A stretch of DNA of 64,000 bases from Symbiodinium natans (taxonomy: Eukaryota > Sar > Dinophyceae > Suessiales > Symbiodiniaceae), in the NCBI GenBank assembly GCA_905221605.1, contig CAJNDS010000968.1, positions 625,657 through 689,656 on the forward strand. Direction: 5' to 3'. Under the pieces are notes generated by a model that was given only the letters and a program-made list of their open reading frames with translations, had not been told where the DNA came from and made no database searches. How positions within the stretch are numbered: the stretch's first letter is position 1; every line of letters starts with the position of its first letter. Shown here in pieces: positions 33,588-44,766 of this stretch. A program made the position numbers and the translations under genes.

Positions 33588-33910
33588 GGCTGTCCCATGT
33601 TGTCCCGGCTTCCACCGTAGGATTGGGGCTGCCTTCGACCGGCATTCTACTCAGCATTGCAAGAATCCTTTGCGACCCTAAACCCTAAACCCTTTTTCCC
33701 TAACCCCTTGCGAAACCTACAAGGGCCTAACTTACTTCTCCAATAACCAAGGGGAAAAAAGGTTAAACTTTAATATTTCTACTAAATAAGGAAACCCAAA
33801 AAGTTTAAAGTTCACCTAAAGGCCTGATGATCAAAGATAACAGCGCGGGGCTCAAAACTCTGCCTGAGCCGTTGGGTTCAAACTCGCGTTCAGCAGGGCA
33901 TTGGAGAGAG
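33588..33910 (-). CDS. two small exon-like islands
   Basis: 33588-33672 (RILAMLSRMPVEGSPNPTVE) and 33840-33905 (LQCPAEREFEPNGSGRV), both minus; the second is also open on +. Confidence 0.33.
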
Positions 33911-34050
33911 CCACTCGGAGGTTCATGGGTAGTTCTAAGTGGGGAGATTTGTAGGGTAACGGTAATATATAGCTGGCTATCACCCTATTTCGGGTACGTA
34001 TAACCCTAAGTATAACTACCCAAGAGCCTCCAAGTATTTCACATACTAGA
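33911..34050. mobile_element. family C element
   Basis: CGGAGGTTCATGGGTAGTT start; ends ATAACTACCCAAGAGCCTCC. Confidence 0.6.
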
Positions 34051-34804
34051 GGGTATAGATGCCTGTTGAACTAGAATGAGTTCTGGGGTCTACAGAAGGG
34101 GCACTAATGTGGTCTCCTGTTTAGTGTGGTCCCCTCCAATAATGAAAAGTTTTTCAAAAAACTATTCAGGGGACAAAAATTCGGTTGCCCCCCTCCAATA
34201 ATGAAAAGTTTTTCGGTCATGGGTTTCGGAAGAGGAGAGGGAAGAGGAGCGAAGAGGAAATGAAGAGGAGCCGGTGGGGGGGGGCCCGGGGCCGAAAATT
34301 AGTTTGGGGGGGCCCCTTTTTTTTGGACATTATTGCGGGGGTGGATTTAGTTTGGGGGGGGGGGGGGGGGGGGGCCCACACTAATCAGGAGACCACAACA
34401 CCCTAGCCCCGAGAGCCTTGGCAAAAAAATGCGGCTGCAAGGCTCTGTGTACTGAATGCTAACTATATTCATGTAATGGACCGGCAAATGATAGATTGTT
34501 ACATTGTATGATTGTAAGAAATAGGCTCTTTATATTGCTAGGGTGCTTTGGCCACTCTAAAAGTCTAGGAGTTTAGACTCTCACGCACACACAGGCCGAG
34601 GCTCTTGGTCGGGGTTTAGGGGGCGCAGGGTGCTGGTAGAGTAGCCGAGCACACCCCCTGCCAAGCCTTCCAGAACTATGGGCTCGGGAGTATAATCACA
34701 AGAAAAGGCCAATATTTTTCCGGGCAACTACCAGGGACCCGGGAATAAGAAGCCATAATAAAAAAGGTATACTGCCCAAGAGCCCATAGATTCATTACTA
34801 AGTC

Positions 34805-35598
34805 CCAAACCCAAAGTGGCTCTCGCCGATGACCCAGGCACACAAAAGGCCCATGGTCGTCGCACCCTTGCGGACGTTAGCGTCCCTGGCCCCTACACAC
34901 GCATCCTACAACTTCCGCTCGAGTCCCTGCAAATTTTTGGGCATTTCCCAATACATGGCTGTTGCGAGCTCGGAAACCAAGTCGTTGGGTAAGACCTGAT
35001 TTAGATGCAGGATGGGACGAACGGTGACATCACTTGCTCGCGTGAAGTAATTACTATCAGGTGTGCCACATCCCTCAAGCTCAACCCATGGTCGGAAGCT
35101 GCATGTGGCATCTCAGGCGGGGTATGCTGTGATCTCCGGCGCTGGATCGAGAGCTTTGCCACCTTGAACATCCAAAAACTGAAGTCCTTCAAGCCCAAAC
35201 CCTAAACCCTAAACCCTAAACCCTAAACCCTAAACCCTAAACCCTAAACCCTAAACCTGTCGATCAGGTCATGGACTCGTGGCTTTGCAGCACTCAGCAG
35301 ACCCGAATCGCGATTCAAGTGCCAGGCCTGCAACACAGTGGCCACATGACCCCTCAACCCTAGAATTTGGGTTTTGGGTTTAGGGTTTAGGGTTTAGAAC
35401 TGAAAAACAAGGCCGGGATCGAAACCCAGAAGACAACCCTTTGACTCCCTGAACACAGATTGTCCCGTGTGATGCTAGCGACATATGTTCCTGCAGACGG
35501 TCTCGAATCTGAACACCAAGCCGACCGGTCTCCACTCTCAATCCGTTACGTCGTAGTACTTCGGCGCAGTCGTTCACTTCAAAGGGCGCCGGGGTCAG
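34805..35598 (-). CDS. minus-strand coding-like region with an in-frame stop
   Basis: 35380-35598 reads VLRRNGLRVETGRLGVQIRD, 35005-35195 reads LSIQRRRSQHTPPEMPHAA, and 34805-34990 reads LATAMYWEMPKNLQGLERKL, stop TAG, then DANVRKGATTMGLLCAWV in the same frame. The stop means an unseen intron or a decayed copy. The first piece vaguely recalls a tRNA-synthetase anticodon-binding fold but is not convincing. Confidence 0.35.
35265..35332 (+). CDS. small + island with CxxC
   Basis: Reads SRPESRFKCQACNTVAT then TGA. Beside a heptamer tract. Confidence 0.25.
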
Positions 35599-36009
35599 CA
35601 GCGAAGTTGGCGTTCAAGGTTTGCTCGTTTCTTTGATCACTGCTTTAAGTGTGTCGACTTGGTTGTACACAAGTGCTTAAATTTCAGGGGCCCGAAAGTC
35701 GTATCGTTGCCTAAAGCGCCCTAAGCCACAAATCCTACACGCCCCAAAGCACCTGCAAGAAGTCTCGTTTCTATCCTGCCAAGTTCTTAGAGAGAGCCCA
35801 ACACCCCACTTGAGCTAAAGAGTCTAAAGCTGGAGAAGGCGCCCTGTGCGGGAACCCATCCCAGAACACCCTCTACCTCCCATTCTGGGAAATTAAGACT
35901 TTCAAAAGTGTCCAAAGGTCAGGGTAGAGCAGTTTAAAGGGCTTTGGCTTATCTGTTTCTTGTTTCTGCCATGCCTGCAGTGTGCCTCCGTCAGTTCAGT
36001 GCCTGCCCT

Positions 36010-36156
36010 TGGAGGTCATGGGTAGCATTTATATGTAGGGTTCTACGTAGGGTAACCATGATTATGACCGCCTCTAGGGTTTATGGTCTAGGGTTTAGGG
36101 TTTAGGGGTAAGGCACTTGTAACCCCACTTAAAAGTACCCAAAAACCTTCAAGTTG
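36010..36156. mobile_element. family C element with internal heptamer insertion
   Basis: TTGGAGGTCATGGGTAG start and AAGTACCCAAAAACCTTCAAG end enclose a TTTAGGG tract (about 36075-36108) that other copies lack. Confidence 0.6.
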
Positions 36157-36204
36157 AAGTAGGGTTCAGCGTTCAGGGAGTTGGTGCTGGTGTTACTTTT
36201 GGAT

Positions 36205-36360
36205 CGAGGGAGTCATACTCGGACCCCCAAGGATGGACGCCTTATATGGCCCTTCTGTTCCCTGAGATCTTTTTACAAGGAGTCCCCAACCCTAAACCCT
36301 AAACCCTAAACCCTAAACCCTAAACCCTAAACTTAAGGGGTCCAAGGTAGAATCCCATGA
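36205..36360. mobile_element. family G element with heptamer expansion
   Basis: Same start as 18260. Its CCCCAAACCCC site has become about six CCCTAAA units. The element is flanked by a near-identical direct repeat (GGTGCTGGTGTTACTTTTGG / GGTGCTGGTGTTGCTTTTGG). Confidence 0.65.
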
Positions 36361-36484
36361 AGTAGGTGCTGGTGTTGCTTTTGGAGGGCCTACGGAACCG
36401 GCCCCTCCCTTCCTCCCCTGCTGACCCCTCCGTGGGTGGCGTGCGCAGTGGACCCTTTTCTGCGAACCCGCGACCACCCGAATT

Positions 36485-36598
36485 TTGGGGCGTTGAATTA
36501 GCGTAGGGTTTTGGGGGAGGGGGGACACCGTTCTAGCATACTGATATAGGGACTTTAAGGGAAGACTATTTGTCATTCTTCCGACCTCCTTAGTAGGC
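36485..36598. mobile_element. family F element
   Basis: CGTAGGGTTTTGGGGG left part and AGGGAAGACTATTTGTCATTC right part. Confidence 0.6.
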
Positions 36599-37187
36599 TT
36601 TAACTCACCCTCCCCTTCTCCTTGTTGGTTTAACAAATAGGTATGTATCTATTGGGACCCTATTCGTTTGATTATGATTCCTAGTCATTTTCATACTATT
36701 TAATACGATTCCTATTCTTTTTCAATAGGATTCTGAGCATTTCTTTGAAAATTCATGAGACTTCTCTCTGAAAATGAATGGGAGTTATATTCAATATTGT
36801 TGGGGGGGGGGTTGCGGGCTGAGTTTGCCCGAAGTGGGAGAACCTTGGTAAGGGGGCGGGGGGGGAGGGAACCCTAAATCTCGCCTTCCTAAGGGTCTAG
36901 GGCTTAGGGCTTAAGGGTTAGGGTTTAGGGTTTAGGGTTTTTAAACCTCTAAACCTAGGTCCACTGGTGGAACAAGCTGTGTGTGGTGTGCTAGACGGTC
37001 CAGGCTGCGTCTGCGACCCCGTAAACGCTCTAGCCTGAAATGCGTTTGAGTCCCGGACTACGCTGCTGATAGCTCACCCGTACCAACACCTCCTCTGTTT
37101 TCTAAGTCGAAGGACAATCTAAAACACCCTAAACCCTAAACCCTAAACCCAGTATTATACATAACCTGTAGTTAAAGCCTAAGCCTG

Positions 37188-37267
37188 GGCTGGAAACTCC
37201 GAACTCCTCCCCAAACTTCCGGATGCTCTCGTAGACCAAAGTGTAGACCGCCCGCACACGGAGCTGT
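37188..37267 (-). CDS. exon-like island
   Basis: Minus frame LRVRAVYTLVYESIRKFGEE after acceptor TGGTAACAG|. The other strand is also open. Confidence 0.33.
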
Positions 37268-37659
37268 TACCAGGGCTTTGCCCAAGGCTTCCGCTGTGGA
37301 AAAAAATGGGTAGGTCGTGCCGTGCTTGTGGGTTTAGGCTTTAAGCTTTAAGGGCTAGGGGTCTTTTGGCTGCTTTTGCCCTAAACCCAAAAACCCTGAC
37401 TAAGTCAAGTTTTATTATTGTGGAAATCCCAGTAAACCCTTTTTGCAACAGGCCTCGTGATGCAGCAGCCCGGTAACAGCAAACCACTCACAATACCCAG
37501 TAAACCCTAAACCCTCAACCCGGTTGTAGGATTGCAGTCTGCATTCCTGTGTGAAGTGCTGTTGGAGGGGGGGGATGCAAGGAGTCCTGCCGTATAGGGT
37601 TTAAGGTCTAGGCTTTAAACTTTAGGGCTTCCCTGGCACGCCTTACCCAAACTCCAGCT

Positions 37660-38890
37660 CTCTCTTGCGAGCTGTTGCAAACTGGCGCGCCCCTAGTTTG
37701 TGGCCACTCGATGGGCCCTCCAAGCCGAAGACCCAAAAAGAAACTAGGTGTACGGGGTTGAGGCCGAGGGTTTAGGTTTTAAGGTTTAGTCCGTAGGACC
37801 CGCAACAGATGTTCGCGGATTCTCCCTTGGCTTTGCAATCAGCGCAAAAAACAATGCCCCTAAGCCCTCTTTTGCATCCAGACGCCTCGGGGGTGTTGCC
37901 AGAAACCCTAAACCCTAAACCCTAGGATAGGATAGTGCAGTGCAGGGTGCGACCTGATGCGCTCCCTGGTCATGCATGGGTCGCAAGCTGCTTGCGAGCC
38001 CAATACGACCGTTTAACTCAGAGCATATCGGGCCCTTGGCTAGTTTTGTGGTTCAGCTGCATCGGAAGCCTGAACCTGTGACGACCCACTTCGCCGACAG
38101 AAGAAAACCTTGTGCCAACTCCAAAGCACTCATTCATGAAAAGCCCGTGAGCAAGTTCAAGCAGAAACAACCTGCAATGCCCTTTTTGTCGTTGAAGGAG
38201 ACCGCAAAGGTGGCACGCCAGTGGCAACCCCATGCACGCACTGCTGTGCTTTGCAGTGCCATGAGCGATGATTGGCTGGACACGGCTGAGGCTTTCAGGG
38301 CGTTGTGTGACCTAAGCTTCTCGAGCTGAAAACGTGTGGGTTAAAGGTGGAGTGGATTCAGCGCTTTAAATTATAGTCTTGCCGCCCAAGGCTCCTCTTT
38401 CAAGCTGTCTGAGGCCCCAGATAACCCCATCACGAGAATGTCAACTGCCGCAGATACCATACCCATGACCAATCCACAAGGGTGTAATGCCCTTTGTTGA
38501 TAGGGTCAGCTACCCTAAACCCCTAAACCCTAAACCGCGGAGCGCCGGGCGGCCTCTGGTCTCACAATCGGAAGACTTTTTGGTTGCCAGTGGTCTCTTG
38601 GCAGTTTGACCTAAGCTCTAAAGCCCGACCGAAGCCCTCATCCTTCTGCTACGAAGGTTCGAGGATGCCGAGGATTCGCCCCAGCCGATGGGTCCAGCAG
38701 GTGTCCGAGAGAGACAGCCCAGAGCACATGTCCGAGACTTGTCAAAGGTTCGCAGGCACGTGCAGGATTGTCCAATTCGTGGAGCTTGACGAGACAACAA
38801 GCAGGATATGCCACCCAGGGGCAGCTGGCCCCTCCGAACCCTTCAACGCTAAGCCCCGACCTACACTTGCTGTGGCTGGATTCTGATATT
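37660..38890 (+). CDS. coding-like islands on + strand
   Basis: 37665-37755, 37798-37905 (MFADSPLALQSAQKTMPLS), 37976-38329 (117 aa open; KETAKVARQWQPHARTAV, ends TGA) and 38580-38886 (RWVQQVSERDSPEHMSETC, ends TGA). Heptamers lie between. Unrecognised. Confidence 0.38.
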
Positions 38891-39049
38891 TCCCCAGGCC
38901 CGAAAGCCAAATCCCCAACATCACATTATGAGCCTGGACGTTTAGGTTTCCACTTGAATGGCTGCTGCTGCTGCTACAGACTACGGGATGCTTCTAAACC
39001 CGTTCTTGCGGTTTCGGGCTTAGGGTTGATAAACAGTTCTTGTTAGAAC

Positions 39050-39210
39050 CCACACTGATGCCGAGGACGTTAGACAACCCTGAACATTCCACTCCAATGT
39101 CCTATTCTGAGACGCAAGAAACGAAGCCCCAGCTGGGTTGAAGTCTAGGAACTCGCCCCTGAACTCCAGCCAAGTTGGCTCTACCGTTTCCTTTGAAGGC
39201 AAAGGGTTGA
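39050..39210 (-). CDS. exon-like island
   Basis: The minus frame reads PTWLEFRGEFLDFNPAGASF then NRTLEWNVQGCLTSS. No domain call. Confidence 0.38.
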
Positions 39211-39611
39211 GGGCTTCAGGTTTTTCTGTGCTTTGGGTTTATAGGGGCTTGCGGTTCATTTAGGGTTTAGTAGGGTGTCCCGCAGGAGGGTTGAGCCCGT
39301 GCAGAATCCAGCTTACCGAGTTAAGCTCCTTCTGTTTGGCTCCTAGACATTCGTAAACATCCTACCCCTGAAGCCCCAGACGCAAACACACGAACCCCTT
39401 TGCCCAGTGACCCGATCAATTCTTAAGAAACAAAAGTCCCACATCCCGACAACCTACATGAGCCCTAAGCCCTAAGTCCATGGACCCTGTGCGACTAATC
39501 CTGTTGCATTCGGAACCCCTAACCCCTAACCCCTAACCCCTAACCCCTAAACCCTAAACCCTAAACCCTAAACCCTAAACCCTAGGGCCTGCTGACCCCC
39601 AAAGCATCCCA

Positions 39612-39671
39612 TCCCCTAAAGGACATCAACCCCGCCCGATTCCCGTCGCGCTCCACCAGCCCTCGGACTGA
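39612..39671 (+). CDS. small exon with consensus donor
   Basis: The + frame reads DINPARFPSRSTSPRTE and ends GAG|GTAAGTG, the best-looking donor in the window. The preceding edge is CCCTAAAG|. Confidence 0.4.
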   Translation, partial: SPKGHQPRPIPVALHQPSD

Positions 39672-39829
39672 GGTAAGTGCAAGGCAAAAAAGGTTTAGGG
39701 TTTAGGGCTTAGGGTTTAGGGCTTAGGGCTTAGGGTTTAGGGTCTAGGGCTTAGGGTTTAGGGTGGGGACGTTCCCGGAAGCCCATAGGAAATGCCAAGG
39801 AAGCTACTGAATTCAGGGCTTAGGGAACC

Positions 39830-40000
39830 TGATGTGTGTGTGTGTGCCCATCTTCGGGTAGTTACTGGGCACCTAAGTGACCCGACAACCAACCCAAACT
39901 CCTTTGACAACTGGACTAGTTGGATGTTGCCATGCGGGTTTAGTGGGTCTAAGGACCAACAACGGGGATGGAATTTGCGTCTCTCAACGCACAGCACATG
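39830..40000 (-). CDS. exon-like island
   Basis: The minus frame reads ERRKFHPRCWSLDPLNPHGN. The + strand is open too. Confidence 0.27.
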
Positions 40001-40544
40001 AACAGAGGAGCAGTTGCTACTGACCGCACGTACAACCCCGAACCCGAGACCCGAAACCCCAGGGCTCGAGCTGGACCAAACCTACCCCCCTCCACGTGAC
40101 GAGGTGCTGGAAGTCGAGCTACATGATGGATGGTTGAGGGTTTAGGTGTTTTGGTCTGGTATACTATACGATATAGGGCACCCAGAACAGGCCATAGCTT
40201 GGGTGAACCACGCCCGGGCCCGAACCCCGAAGCCCTGAGCACTAAACACCACCATGTCTTAAAACTGTGTGCCATTGGCTCGACGTGTTACAGTCTAAAC
40301 CGTAGTGAAAGTTACCCGACCCCAGTTTAGTCTCCCGAATTGCTGCAACCTGAGGGTTTAAGGTTTGGGGAGTTTAGGTTTAGGTTTGGGGTTTAGGGTT
40401 TAGGTTTGGGGGTTAGGGGTGCAGGGCTTAAAAGGCCAGGGTTTAGGGCTTACGACTTTGGGAACCCTGTGAGGGTTTAGGGTTTAGGGTTTAGGGTTTA
40501 GGGTTTAGGGTTTAGGGTTTAGGGTTTCGGGTTTATGTGTTCTT

Positions 40545-43045
40545 ACCATTCCGCGAGGGCTGGGCTCAAACGAACAATTCTCCAAGCGCTGGTCGTGGAC
40601 GTGAGCTTCCCAGACCTTGTCTCCACAGCTCCAGACCCTAACCTCTAAACCCGAGAACCCTAAAACCCTAAAACTCTAAAACCCTAAAGCCCTACAGCCC
40701 TAAAGCCCTAAAGCCCTAAAGCCCTAAAGCCTTAAAGCCCTAAGCCCTAAAGCCCTAAAGCCCTAAAACCCTAAAGCCCTCGAAGCTGAGGGCTAGGAGC
40801 TTCGGTTCTTGATTTGTGTGGCCCCTGTGATGCTCGGGTCTCTAAAGTCCCAGGGAACCCCAAACACGAAACCCGAAACCCTAGGCCTCAAAACTTCGAC
40901 TCCCTTCTTCTTCGTCTTCTTACTTCTTATATATAAACAGTATATAATATAATAAAATCAAAACCTATCACGTAATATGATGTAATATAATATCATATAA
41001 TATAATATCATATAGTATAACATCATATAATATAATATGATATAACATAATATCATAGAATATAATATAATTAATTACCTCCACAGTAGAAGATTTTTCT
41101 TTCGTCGATAAGCCCGCCAAAAGACTTCTTTCCACTACGGGGGTTTTCGTATGGGCCAACACCACCACATTGAAAGAAATTGTTTTCGGTGGGGTTCGAA
41201 GATCTGTGGAAAGGCTTGAGCTGCAGCACCTCGGGATCTGCGGCCTGCAATCCCATTGTTTTTAATAAAGAATCAATACATGGTCTTATTTTTACATTGC
41301 CATGGTCTTATTTTTGGGGGGGGGGGGGGGGGGGGGGGGCGGGGGGGGGGCGGGGGGGGCGGGGGGGCGGGGGGGGGGGGGGGGGCGCGGGGGGGGGGGC
41401 GGGGGGGGGGGGGGGGGCGGGGGGCGCGGGGGGGGGACGATCCGACCGACCGCAACGAAAGCAAAGGTCTCCGACAATGCAAACAGAGACCCTAAACCCT
41501 AAACCCTAAACCCTAAACGTTCCACACCTCGCACAAGCATCTTTAAACACTTGACCAGGAGACTATCTTCATGTGCCAGGCGAGAGGTTGAAACTTCGGT
41601 TTCAGGCTTCGACTCTTACACGGTCAGACGTGGGTGAGGAAACCAAAGCTCCAAACCTCGATCGATCCTGATGAGGCCCCTGCCGCATGCTTGACTCGGT
41701 CTACACCTCAAACCCTGGCCCGACACCCACACCCTCGACCTGATCCCTCAAATCCAGAACGTTGGTAATCCTAGATCTGCATCCGCTGGGTGGAGCATCT
41801 CCACTGCGGAAGATCATCCTCTCCAACACACACTCAATCCGTAAACTTCTGAACCTCGGTCGCCTTTGAAGCTGGGAGCCCTAAACCCTAAACCCTCTAA
41901 ACCCTAAACCCTAAACCCTAAACCCGACACCTCTATGCCCTAAAACGCACAAAGCTGCTGAGCCCCCAGGCGGTGGCGCGGCCTCGAGGCTCGCAGCCAG
42001 GCGGCGGAAGCGCTGGCAGGCCGCCGGGGACATGCCCAGCTTCCTAAGCACAGGGTGTGTAGGGATTAGGGTTTAGGGTTTAGGGTTTAGGGTTTAGGGC
42101 TAGGGTTTAGGGTCTTTTTGCCGCCCGCCTAACTGAACTGTACCTCCACATCGGCAGGAATTGCCGTACATCTGTGACTCTGCGGTTTGGGTTTATATAG
42201 GGTTTAGGGCTCAGGGCTTAGGGTTGAGGGATTAATTGGGACTAAAGGTTTATGAAGGGTGTTCTAGTGGGTTGGCCATCAAAACCCCTTCGAAGAGACT
42301 TAGTATCTAGGGTGCCCTGTAAACCCAAACGAGGAGAATATTTCAATATCCCAAACCCTAAACCCTAAACCGTACCCTAAACACTGGGCGGTCCCAAACT
42401 TTGTTGGGTTCACGGGCCTTTGTAGGGCTTATACGGGTCAGCACTGCGGTGCCCCCTCACCCCAGCCCATGGCCGCCTCCCCCCCTTTGAGTTGTGGTTG
42501 GATACGAGGTTGAGAGATTCCCTTTTTTTGACGCCAGGCACCCTAATCCCCAATCCCTAAACCCTAAACCCTACACCCTACACCCTAAACCCTAAACCCG
42601 AAACCCTAAACCCTAAGCCGTGAGTTTGGGGCTTACGGCTTACGGGGTCTCGAGGGTATCAAACTCGGGATCGGAGTTGCGAGGGACCGGGCCGGGACCG
42701 CGCAGCGCGGATGCGCAGAGGTTTCATGTGCTTGCAGACTTGGAGGTTCTTGGGGTTTAGGGTTTAGGGGTACTTATTTACCAAGTACATCTGTACTTAT
42801 TACTCACTTATAAGCCCTTAAGTGCCCTAATATGGTTTTAAGTACAGTCTTAAGTACAGACAGCTATAATGGGTTAGTAAGTGCCATGAACCTCCCAGGA
42901 GGCGGGGTTCAGGTTTTTTTCAGCCCCCGACCCCAAAACCTGTGAAGCGTTAGGTCCCTTCAGGGCTTATCACGCCTACACCCCAATACACCTTGAGCTA
43001 CTCCCTAACCACGACATCAACGCCCAAAAACTGCTTATTGCCTAG
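40545..43045 (+). CDS. multi-exon gene on + strand with terminal exon
   Basis: Islands: 40545-40640 (GLKRTILQALVVDVSFPDL), 41090-41269 (acceptor CACAGTAG|; FVDKPAKRLLSTTGVFVWAN; LKEIVFGGVRRSVERLEL), 41525-41632 (donor GTGAGG), 41720-41838 (THTLDLIPQIQNVGNPRSAS), 41950-42055 (ASRLAARRRKRWQAAGDMP), 42120-42186, 42437-42545, 42637-42750, and 42924-43045 (acceptor TTTTTTTCAG|; CEALGPFRAYHAYTPIHLEL), ending at TAG 43043-43045. Introns contain heptamers, an AT-rich stretch, a long G-rich tract and a family C element. Function unknown. The consistent strand and the stop at the end support one gene. Confidence 0.48.
40645..40780. repeat. AAAGCCCTA array
   Basis: About 14 units of AAAGCCCT/AAAACCCT type, a heptamer derivative. 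Confidence 0.85.
40925..41075. repeat. AT-rich low-complexity block
   Basis: ATAATATCATATAAT-type repeats, within an intron-like gap before the + exon at 41090. Confidence 0.85.
41316..41437. repeat. G-rich low-complexity tract
   Basis: About 120 bp of G runs broken by single C. Similar G/C homopolymer tracts lie at 44477-44533, 51726-51766, 58630-58720, 16470-16490, 34346-34374 and 61440-61460. Confidence 0.95.
42768..42900 (+). mobile_element. family C element, likely intron
   Basis: Rich in TTATAAG and GTACTTA, ending GCCATGAACCTCCCAGG. It lies between the + exon at 42637-42750 and the + terminal exon at 42924-43045. Confidence 0.55.
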
Positions 43046-43311
43046 CCTTTCCCCCAGAATTCACGGGTCGTACCTGTCTCCCTAAACTCTGTCAACCTAA
43101 ACCCCCACTACACCTTGTAAGCCTTGAGCTGAACTCCCCAACCCAGAAGATCCAAAAAACTCAAGCACAAGTCTCCTGCTATTGGTTAATCCTAAACCCT
43201 AAACCCTAAACCCTAAACCCAAAACGCTAAACCCCAAACCCCAAACCCCAAACCCCAAACCCCAAACCCCAAACCCCAAACCCCAAACCCTAAACCCTAA
43301 ACCCGAAGCCG

Positions 43312-43640
43312 CCTGTTGATGGAGTCGAAGAGGTGCGCCACATCTTGGTCGGAGAGAAAGGCTGCGCAGTGACGAATCATGTCCTCAGCTTCCGCCATGC
43401 TCGGCAGGAAAGAGTACTTACCTGCCCAGCATCCTTGGGGAACTAAAGGTTGGCCTAAATTATGAGGGGGATATAAATACCCCAAGAAGGTTCAAGGTTA
43501 CCTACTCTACTACTGAGAATAGCTGAGTTGGCCCACCAAGAACTTTCGGGTAAATGATCCGGAAAGAGAACCTGCACCCGCCTTAGCAAAGAGAGTCGCG
43601 CAGTGGATGGGGCTGGAACACCGGATCCAATATACAACGT
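43312..43640 (-). CDS. two exons joined across a family A introner
   Basis: 43514-43640 (LRRVQVLFPDHLPESSWWAN) and 43306-43433 (EAEDMIRHCAAFLSDQDVAH; FDSINRRL) join in phase across the 80-nt family A intron. The next donor is CGG|GTTTAGGG, the start of a heptamer tract. Unrecognised. Confidence 0.5.
43434..43513 (-). mobile_element. family A introner = 80-nt intron
   Basis: Donor CTCA|GTAGTAGAG and acceptor CCCCAAG|GATGC; the phases of the flanking minus-strand exons fit (1 + 2). Confidence 0.65.
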
Positions 43641-43984
43641 GTCCTCAAGCTACGGACCTAAAAACTTCCCCCCCGCCCCCCACCGCTAGAAAATGAAGCT
43701 TCCAAACCACATAGTCTGTGGGTGAGCATAGCAAAAGGCTGGATCTAACCCGTTGAAAGTATTTGTTGTCTTTATGTTTGATTTTTTGCTTTCTCTCTCT
43801 CTCTCTCTCTCTCTGTCTGTTCCTCGTGTGTATGTGCGTTTTCACTCTCCAACTCTCTCTCGCCTCACCATCTCTCTGTAGATGAACCTTTTTATACATA
43901 AGATTACATAAGTATACATATATATATATACCTTAATTAATATCAGTTAGTTACAATAGGCTATGCCATGTTGCACTATGATAC

Positions 43985-44115
43985 ATGTCGTCGGGTTCGG
44001 GAACCTGAACCAACAAAGAGAGGGTACTCGGAGCTACAGACCTACCTGGCTTCACGTTCCCACCTTCACCTCTTTCGGAGGTTGATGCCACAGATGGTCC
44101 ATTTTGGGCTCTCTG
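43985..44115 (+). CDS. exon-like island
   Basis: The + frame reads PTKRGYSELQTYLASRSHLH; a family C element follows. Confidence 0.33.
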
Positions 44116-44215
44116 CCAGGTTCATGGCTACTTATAAGTGGGTTATAAGTACCCTAAATAAGGTTCTAGTTTTATTACCCTACTTCTAACCCGAATTATG
44201 AGTACCCAAGTATGC
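44116..44215. mobile_element. family C element
   Basis: CAGGTTCATGGCTACTTATAAGTGGG start with a GTACCCAAGTATG end. Confidence 0.6.
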
Positions 44216-44491
44216 TAGAATGGTTTTACCCATGTAAGGGATCCCCAACTCTGCCAAGCCACAGCCACACCCTCCTGCCAGAGTTGACAGGTGGGCAACA
44301 GGCAACAGGCATTTGTTTCAGCCCACATTCCTTGACCTAAGCTTTTGACCTGCCAAAGACCGTGCTCTTATGTACTGTTTCAGGTGGTGGGCCCTGCCTT
44401 AACACCCTCCGAAAAGTAGTCCAGACCCTCTTGAGCCCATAAAAGAGATTGTATAAAGTGCCTCAGGAGGGAGGAGGGGGGCGGGGGGGGG

Positions 44492-44532
<41 letters not shown>

Positions 44533-44766
44533 GTTGGGGGGTGCAGGGAGGCAGGTGTCATTCAGGACTTGTGGAGAGTTCGCAGGCTGGCATATGTAAG
44601 GGTTTTGGGTTTAAGGCCCCAGCTGAATCAGTCCTCGATTCATGTGTCCTAGGCCGAATGGCTCGAAGGCGAAGGACGAACCCTAAACCCTTAGACCCTG
44701 CACCCTAAACCCTAAACCCTTAGACCCTTAGACCCGAAACCCTAAGCCCTAAACCCTAACACCCGA

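Noticed and set aside
36950-37090. Possible tRNA-like segment
   Set aside because: I could not draw a cloverleaf; no TTC-loop consensus was found.
41180-41509. Gly-rich and Pro-rich ORFs
   Set aside because: Low-complexity G tract read in several frames.
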